Shown piece by piece: positions 60,756-64,000 of a stretch of DNA of 64,000 nt (its first letter is position 1; every line of letters starts with the position of its first letter). This DNA is from Sphingomonas rosea. Its GTDB lineage: Bacteria; Pseudomonadota; Alphaproteobacteria; Sphingomonadales; Sphingomonadaceae. The stretch lies in assembly GCF_039538065.1 (NCBI RefSeq), contig NZ_BAABBR010000001.1, forward strand, positions 62,001 through 126,000. Reading direction: 5' to 3'. The notes under the pieces were generated by a model. That model did not search any database and was not told the DNA's origin. It saw only the letters and a list, made by a program, of their open reading frames with translations. A program made the position numbers and the translations under genes.

Positions 60756-60917
60756 TTAGCGCTTGATGAGGTTGAACAGGCTCTGAAGGGTGCCGGCCAG
60801 CCAGATGTCGACGGTGTCGAGCACCTGGCCGACCGGGCCCAAGGGAGTCTCGGGCGCCTCGATCGACCCGAGATATTCGAGCCGCGAGACCGGGCGGGCC
60901 AGTGCGCGATCAAGCAT
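60756..60917 (-). CDS. Small 53-residue protein of the psp-like operon
   Basis: The frame starts with ATG 60917 and reads MLDRALARPVSRLEYLGSIE, ending with an amphipathic helix IWLAGTLQSLFNLIKR. It overlaps the 42-residue ORF before it by eight bases and ends 33 bases before pspC. No family is recognised. A membrane-surface role is plausible from the amphipathic end. Confidence 0.5.
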   Translation of the reverse strand: MLDRALARPVSRLEYLGSIEAPETPLGPVGQVLDTVDIWLAGTLQSLFNLIKR

Positions 60918-61038
60918 ATTGCGCGATCTTCACGGGGGCGGCGATGGCAACGCCGGCCGGGGCAATCGCGGAACCGACCGCCAGGCCGCTCAGGACCAGC
61001 GCGCCGATCGCGGAAAGGAGGGTCGTCTTGATGTTCAC
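60910..61038 (-). CDS. Small 42-residue exported or membrane peptide, first gene of the psp-like operon
   Basis: GTG 61038 has AGGAG six bases upstream and opens MNIKTTLLSAIGALVLSGLA, a signal peptide or single membrane helix, with a short Ala/Val-rich mature part ending in PVKIAQYA. It is the first frame after the sigma-54 promoter. The function is unknown. The longer upstream frame is not supported by a ribosome site. Confidence 0.55.
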   Translation of the reverse strand: MNIKTTLLSAIGALVLSGLAVGSAIAPAGVAIAAPVKIAQYA

Positions 61039-61091
61039 TATAGGCTCCTGTCTCTTCTGGCCGATCCCCTGACCGGCCATGTCGTTCATCA

Positions 61092-61108
61092 TGCAGACAG
61101 CGTGCCAA
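61092..61108 (-). promoter_or_regulatory. Sigma-54 (RpoN) promoter for the psp-like operon
   Basis: The minus strand reads TTGGCACGCTGTCTGCA, matching the -24/-12 consensus with GG-N10-GC spacing and only CTGCA in place of TTGCA. The leader to the 42-residue ORF is about 43 bases. Upstream lie GTTGGGATTTTTCACC (61159-61174) and an inverted TCCCAAC (61193-61199), likely activator sites. Confidence 0.83.
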
Positions 61109-61292
61109 TTGCCGTTTTCCGGGGTTTTTGACGTGATCAGCCCGTCCCGGCGGCCCGTGTTGGGATTTTTCACCGTGAGGCATGGCGGCTTTTCCCAACC
61201 GGCCGCCGCGGGAACCCGAAATGGCGATGGCGCGTCTTGACGCGTGACCCGCGCGGGGCTGTCCTCGCGCCATGAACAAGAGGAAAAAACAC

Positions 61293-61544
61293 ATGTTGGG
61301 GAAGATCGCTGGCGCCATCATCGGCAACCGCATGGCCGGCCGCAATGACGGCCTGAAGGGCGCGCTCCTGGGCGTTGCCGGTGCGCGGATCGCCGCGCGT
61401 GGGCTCGGGCCGCTCGGCACCGCGCTCACCATCGGCTGGGGCGCGAAGAAGCTCTATCAGTGGAACAAGCAGCGCAAGGCGAACCCGGGCTATCCCGCCT
61501 CGGCCACCCCGGCCCGCGGCACCACCCGCACCAACTCGCTGTAA
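61293..61544 (+). CDS. Small Gly/Ala-rich basic protein
   Basis: 83 aa from ATG 61293, which has GAGG nine bases upstream; ATG 61272 would add seven residues. It reads MLGKIAGAIIGNRMAGRNDG, with alternating Gly, Ala and Arg, then a probable membrane-associated helix GPLGTALTIGWGAKKLYQW and a polar C-terminus. I do not recognise the family. It is divergent from the psp-like operon across 254 bases that include that operon's sigma-54 control region. Confidence 0.6.
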   Translation: MLGKIAGAIIGNRMAGRNDGLKGALLGVAGARIAARGLGPLGTALTIGWGAKKLYQWNKQRKANPGYPASATPARGTTRTNSL

Positions 61545-61564
61545 GTTTTCAGTCTAGCTGAAAC

Positions 61565-61593
61565 CGTCACCCCGGGCCCGGCCCGGGGTGACG
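61565..61593. repeat. 29-base near-perfect palindrome
   Basis: CGTCACCCCGGGCC-c-GGCCCGGGGTGACG pairs over 14 bases each side around one base. It lies in the gap between convergent small genes (stops at 61544 and 61600). It resembles dispersed extragenic GC palindromes of sphingomonads and may also stop both transcripts. A separate hairpin TTTCAG-tctag-CTGAAA lies just before it (61547-61563). Confidence 0.6.
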
Positions 61594-61599
61594 CAAGTT

Positions 61600-61884
61600 T
61601 CAGTCTTCCGACGTGTCGGCCTGACCCTCGCCCTCGGCCGCCCGCTCGTAATAAGGCTCGACCGTGCCCTTCAAGGTCAGCAGCATCGGGTTGCCGTAAC
61701 GGTCGCGGCTCTTGCCCGCGGCGACCTTGATCCAGCCTTCCGACACCGAATATTCCTCGACGTTGGTCTTCTCGACCCCGTTGAAGCGGATACCCACACC
61801 GCGCTGAAGCTTGGCTTCGTCGAAATGCGGGCTGCGCGGGTCGAGGCTGAGCCGGTCGGGCGGCGTATCGGTGATGTCGGTCAT
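61600..61884 (-). CDS. DUF3297 protein
   Basis: 94 aa. The sequence PPDRLSLDPRSPHFDE, GVGIRFNGVEKTNVEEYSVSEGW (quoted in part as GIRFNGVEKTNVEEY) and MLLTLKGTVEPYYE matches the small DUF3297 family. No function is known. ATG 61884 is chosen for the MTDITDTPPDRLS start. It is followed on the opposite strand side by nothing until 61544, and the serine hydrolase starts upstream on the same strand. Confidence 0.82.
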   Translation of the reverse strand: MTDITDTPPDRLSLDPRSPHFDEAKLQRGVGIRFNGVEKTNVEEYSVSEGWIKVAAGKSRDRYGNPMLLTLKGTVEPYYERAAEGEGQADTSED

Positions 61885-61922
61885 GAGAAAAGCCCTGCCA
61901 ATCCCCCCGCCGACGGTCAACC

Positions 61923-63329
61923 TCAGGCGGGATTGACCAGGAACTGCTCGAACCGCCCGTTCGCGCCCGGCTCGGTGAAAACCGAGATCGACAATGCGCG
62001 CGTGGGATAGGTCACCTTGTACGAGCGGATCTCGAACCCGCCGCGAAGCTCGGGCTCGCCCTGCACCTCGAAGCCCGTCGGATCGCCCAGCGGCGCCAGG
62101 CTCGACTGGAAGTCGGCGCGGACCTGCGGGGTGAAGTAATAAGCCAGGTTGTCGGTCACCTGCCGGCGGTCGAGCGCGCCGCGGCGCAGCGCATCGTAGA
62201 GCGCCCGCGTCCGCGCGGTCATCGCCGCCTCGCCGCTCATCGCCACCGGCGTCGCCTTGGCCGGAAGCACGATCCCCGCGATCTGCCGGGCGATCGCGCC
62301 ATAGGCCCGGCCCGACCAGCTGTTGGTCAGTACCACGATCGCCGCCTTGTCGTCGGGATAGACGTTGTTGACCGAAAGGAAGCCGACCGCCTCGCCGGTG
62401 TGGGTGATGGCGTGGCGCCCGTCACGGTCGGCGTTGAAGACCCCGAGCCCGTAATGCGTATCGGTGCCGTCGGTCAGCTTGACGCTCGTCTCCTGCGCGG
62501 CCCAGTCGTCGGCGGGAAGCAAAGTCCGGTTCATCCGCGCGATGTCCCACTTGGCGAGATCCTCGGCGGTCATCGACAATTCGCCCGCGGCATAAAGCCA
62601 GCCGCGCGCCGCCGGCACCGCCGGCCGCACCGGCCCGAGCGCCGCCCGGCCATAGCCCTGCGGATAACGCGCGCCGATCGCGAGATCCTGGTCCATCACG
62701 CTGGTCATGCCGAGCGGCTTGAACACGCGCTTCTGGAGGAAGGAGAGCAGCGGCATCCCCGACACCTTCTCGGCGATCATGCCTGCGACGACATAGCCCG
62801 TGTTCGAATATTGCCACTTGGTGCCCGGCACATAATCGAGCGGCTTCTTGGCCCAGATGTCGACGATCCCCTGCGGCGTCACCGGCCTCGCCATCGCCGC
62901 GAAGCTGTAGTCGTGCGGCCAGTAATCCTGCAGCCCCGAGGTGTGGCTGAGCAACTGGCGGATGCTGATCTGGTCACCCCCGCTGATCCCCGGCAGATAT
63001 TTCGCGACCTTGTCGTCGAGGCTGAGTTTCCCCTCGTCCTCGAGCAGCAGCAGCGCCGCGGCGGTGAACTGCTTCGAGTTGCTCGCAATCTGGAACGGCA
63101 TGGCCGGGCTCGCCACCGGCAGCGTCTCGGACGCCTTGCCATAGGCCTTGGCCATGACGATTCGCCCGCCCCGCACCACCGCGACCGACGCGGCCGGGAC
63201 GCCATAGGTCGCGAGCGAACTCGTCACCGCGGCGTCGATCTTCTGCTGTTCCTCGGGCGTGAGGCTCTGGGCGGCGGCGGGCGCGCAAAGGGCGACGAAG
63301 GCGGCAAGCGCCATGAGGGGACGGTGCAT
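61923..63329 (-). CDS. Periplasmic serine hydrolase, beta-lactamase/class C fold
   Basis: 468 aa. Signal peptide about 1-20 (cleavage near AAAQS). The beta-lactamase-like motifs are SNSK (catalytic Ser and Lys) in QIASNSKQFTAAAL near residue 85, YSNTGY (Y-x-N) near 170 and the HTGEAVGF box near 335, in place of KTG. The C-terminal 120 residues are a lipocalin-like extra domain. This is the common Pfam beta-lactamase family of esterases and peptidases rather than a drug-resistance enzyme. It is 38 bases upstream of DUF3297 on the same strand and divergent from the E1 alpha gene. Confidence 0.87.
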   Translation of the reverse strand: MHRPLMALAAFVALCAPAAAQSLTPEEQQKIDAAVTSSLATYGVPAASVAVVRGGRIVMAKAYGKASETLPVASPAMPFQIASNSKQFTAAALLLLEDEGKLSLDDKVAKYLPGISGGDQISIRQLLSHTSGLQDYWPHDYSFAAMARPVTPQGIVDIWAKKPLDYVPGTKWQYSNTGYVVAGMIAEKVSGMPLLSFLQKRVFKPLGMTSVMDQDLAIGARYPQGYGRAALGPVRPAVPAARGWLYAAGELSMTAEDLAKWDIARMNRTLLPADDWAAQETSVKLTDGTDTHYGLGVFNADRDGRHAITHTGEAVGFLSVNNVYPDDKAAIVVLTNSWSGRAYGAIARQIAGIVLPAKATPVAMSGEAAMTARTRALYDALRRGALDRRQVTDNLAYYFTPQVRADFQSSLAPLGDPTGFEVQGEPELRGGFEIRSYKVTYPTRALSISVFTEPGANGRFEQFLVNPA

Positions 63330-63413
63330 GGCCGCGAGCCTAGCCCGCGCGAACGCCAAGTCCAGCCCGCCGGAGTTGCCGCCTCGCCTCGACCGCTTTA
63401 AGCGGCGGCGGCA

Positions 63414-64000
63414 ATGAGCGAGCTCGACCCCCAGACCCGCCGCAATGCGCCGGCCCTGTCCCTGCACGTGCCGGAGCCGAGCTATCGCCCGGGCGACACG
63501 CCGGACTTCTCCAATGTCGTGGTGCCTGCCGCCGGCGCGGCCCCGCGCCCCGACTCCGCCGCGCCTGCCGCCGAGACCCACCCGCTGACGAACCATCTCG
63601 TCCGCGTGCTCGACGAGAACGGCCAGGCCGTCGGTCCGTGGGACCCGCGCCTCGACCCCGACCGGCTGCGCAAGATGCTGCGCGACATGGTCACCGTGCG
63701 CGCCTTCGACGACCGCATGTACCGTGCCCAGCGGCAGGGGAAGACCAGCTTCTACATGAAGTGCACCGGCGAGGAGGCGATCGCGGTCGCCGCCGCCAAT
63801 GCGCTCCATGCCGACGACATGTGCTTCCCGACCTATCGCCAGCAGGGCCTGCTCGTGGCGCGCGGCTATCCGCTCACCGACATGATGTGCCAGATCTATT
63901 CGAATGCCGGCGACAAGCTCCACGGCCGCCAGCTGCCGATCATGTATTCGGACAAGCCGCACGGCTTCTTCTCGATCTCGGGCAATCTCGGCACCCAATA
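63414..64000 (+). CDS. bkdA: Branched-chain 2-oxoacid dehydrogenase E1 component, alpha subunit (3' end cut by window)
   Basis: 195 codons seen. The N-terminus is longer than in pyruvate dehydrogenase alpha subunits and Pro/Ala-rich, then VLDENGQAVGPWDPRLDPD, MVTVRAFDDRMYRAQRQGKTSFYMKCTGEEA (key: RAFDDRMYRAQRQGK and TGEEAIAVA) and FPTYRQQGLLVARGYP are typical of branched-chain 2-oxoacid dehydrogenase E1 alpha. The GDG thiamine motif lies beyond the edge. It likely heads an operon with the beta subunit and E2. Confidence 0.85.
   Translation, partial: MSELDPQTRRNAPALSLHVPEPSYRPGDTPDFSNVVVPAAGAAPRPDSAAPAAETHPLTNHLVRVLDENGQAVGPWDPRLDPDRLRKMLRDMVTVRAFDDRMYRAQRQGKTSFYMKCTGEEAIAVAAANALHADDMCFPTYRQQGLLVARGYPLTDMMCQIYSNAGDKLHGRQLPIMYSDKPHGFFSISGNLGTQ

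Noticed and set aside
61923..63329. Antibiotic-resistance beta-lactamase
   Set aside because: It has the Ser-x-x-Lys and Tyr-x-Asn motifs but HTG in place of KTG and an extra C-terminal domain; this points to the broad serine hydrolase family, not a resistance enzyme.

Overview
The window is GC-rich, tightly packed chromosomal DNA from an alphaproteobacterium, most likely a sphingomonad (Sphingomonadales). The evidence is the crtY-crtI-crtB/crtZ yellow-carotenoid cluster, a TorF-type porin in front of glnK-amtB, TonB-dependent receptors, a timA-mltA-smr block beside secB-murJ-trpS, 6S RNA between zapA and the 5-formyl-THF cyclo-ligase gene, and many GTG starts joined by GTGA/ATGA/TGATG overlaps. 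No phage, insertion sequence, CRISPR array or rRNA operon was seen. Almost all of it reads as core genome.

Layout. 1-2.2 kb: a truncated membrane gene and a winged-helix regulator with a membrane domain. 1.3-6.6 kb (minus): central-carbon operon tkt-gapA-pgk-class I aldolase. 6.7-8.2 kb: small coiled-coil protein, zapA, 6S RNA, fau, DUF2842. 8.2-14.3 kb: cell-wall hydrolase, tRNA-Asp, AI-2E-type transporter, DUF962, periplasmic metallo-beta-lactamase-fold enzyme, tRNA-Leu, DUF805, comM. 14.4-18.0 kb: rpmH-rnpA-yidD-yidC-engB, in which the only usable rnpA start lies upstream of rpmH. 18-25 kb: GST, lipoprotein, cupin, dapE, GGDEF/EAL protein, and timA-mltA-smr. 25-29 kb: secB, murJ, trpS, DUF4136 lipoprotein and a strong terminator. 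29-36 kb: flippase, then a BlaI-M56-repeat protein-TonB receptor operon. 36.4-40.4 kb: carotenoid genes. 40.5-47.3 kb: small protein, mismatch glycosylase, glycosyltransferase, PadR regulator, rarA, MscS-like channel, MmcQ/YjbR and DUF429 proteins, tRNA-Thr. 47.3-56 kb: nitrogen assimilation (gltD, gltB, TorF porin, glnK, amtB). 56-61 kb: two PspC-type loci, each behind a sigma-54 promoter, flanking threonine synthase and a ZnuD-like TonB receptor. 61.3-64 kb: small proteins, a serine hydrolase and the start of a branched-chain 2-oxoacid dehydrogenase E1 alpha gene.

The most interesting points are: (1) the BlaI/M56 signalling operon, in which the membrane peptidase sensor and a separate secreted protein carry the same 29-residue repeat, followed by a TonB-dependent receptor and preceded by two BlaI-type operators; (2) rpmH nested out of frame inside an extended rnpA; (3) two sigma-54-driven phage-shock-like units without pspA in the window, one beginning with two very small ORFs, and sharing an upstream sequence box. 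Functional assignments come from reading sequence motifs; no database search was run.
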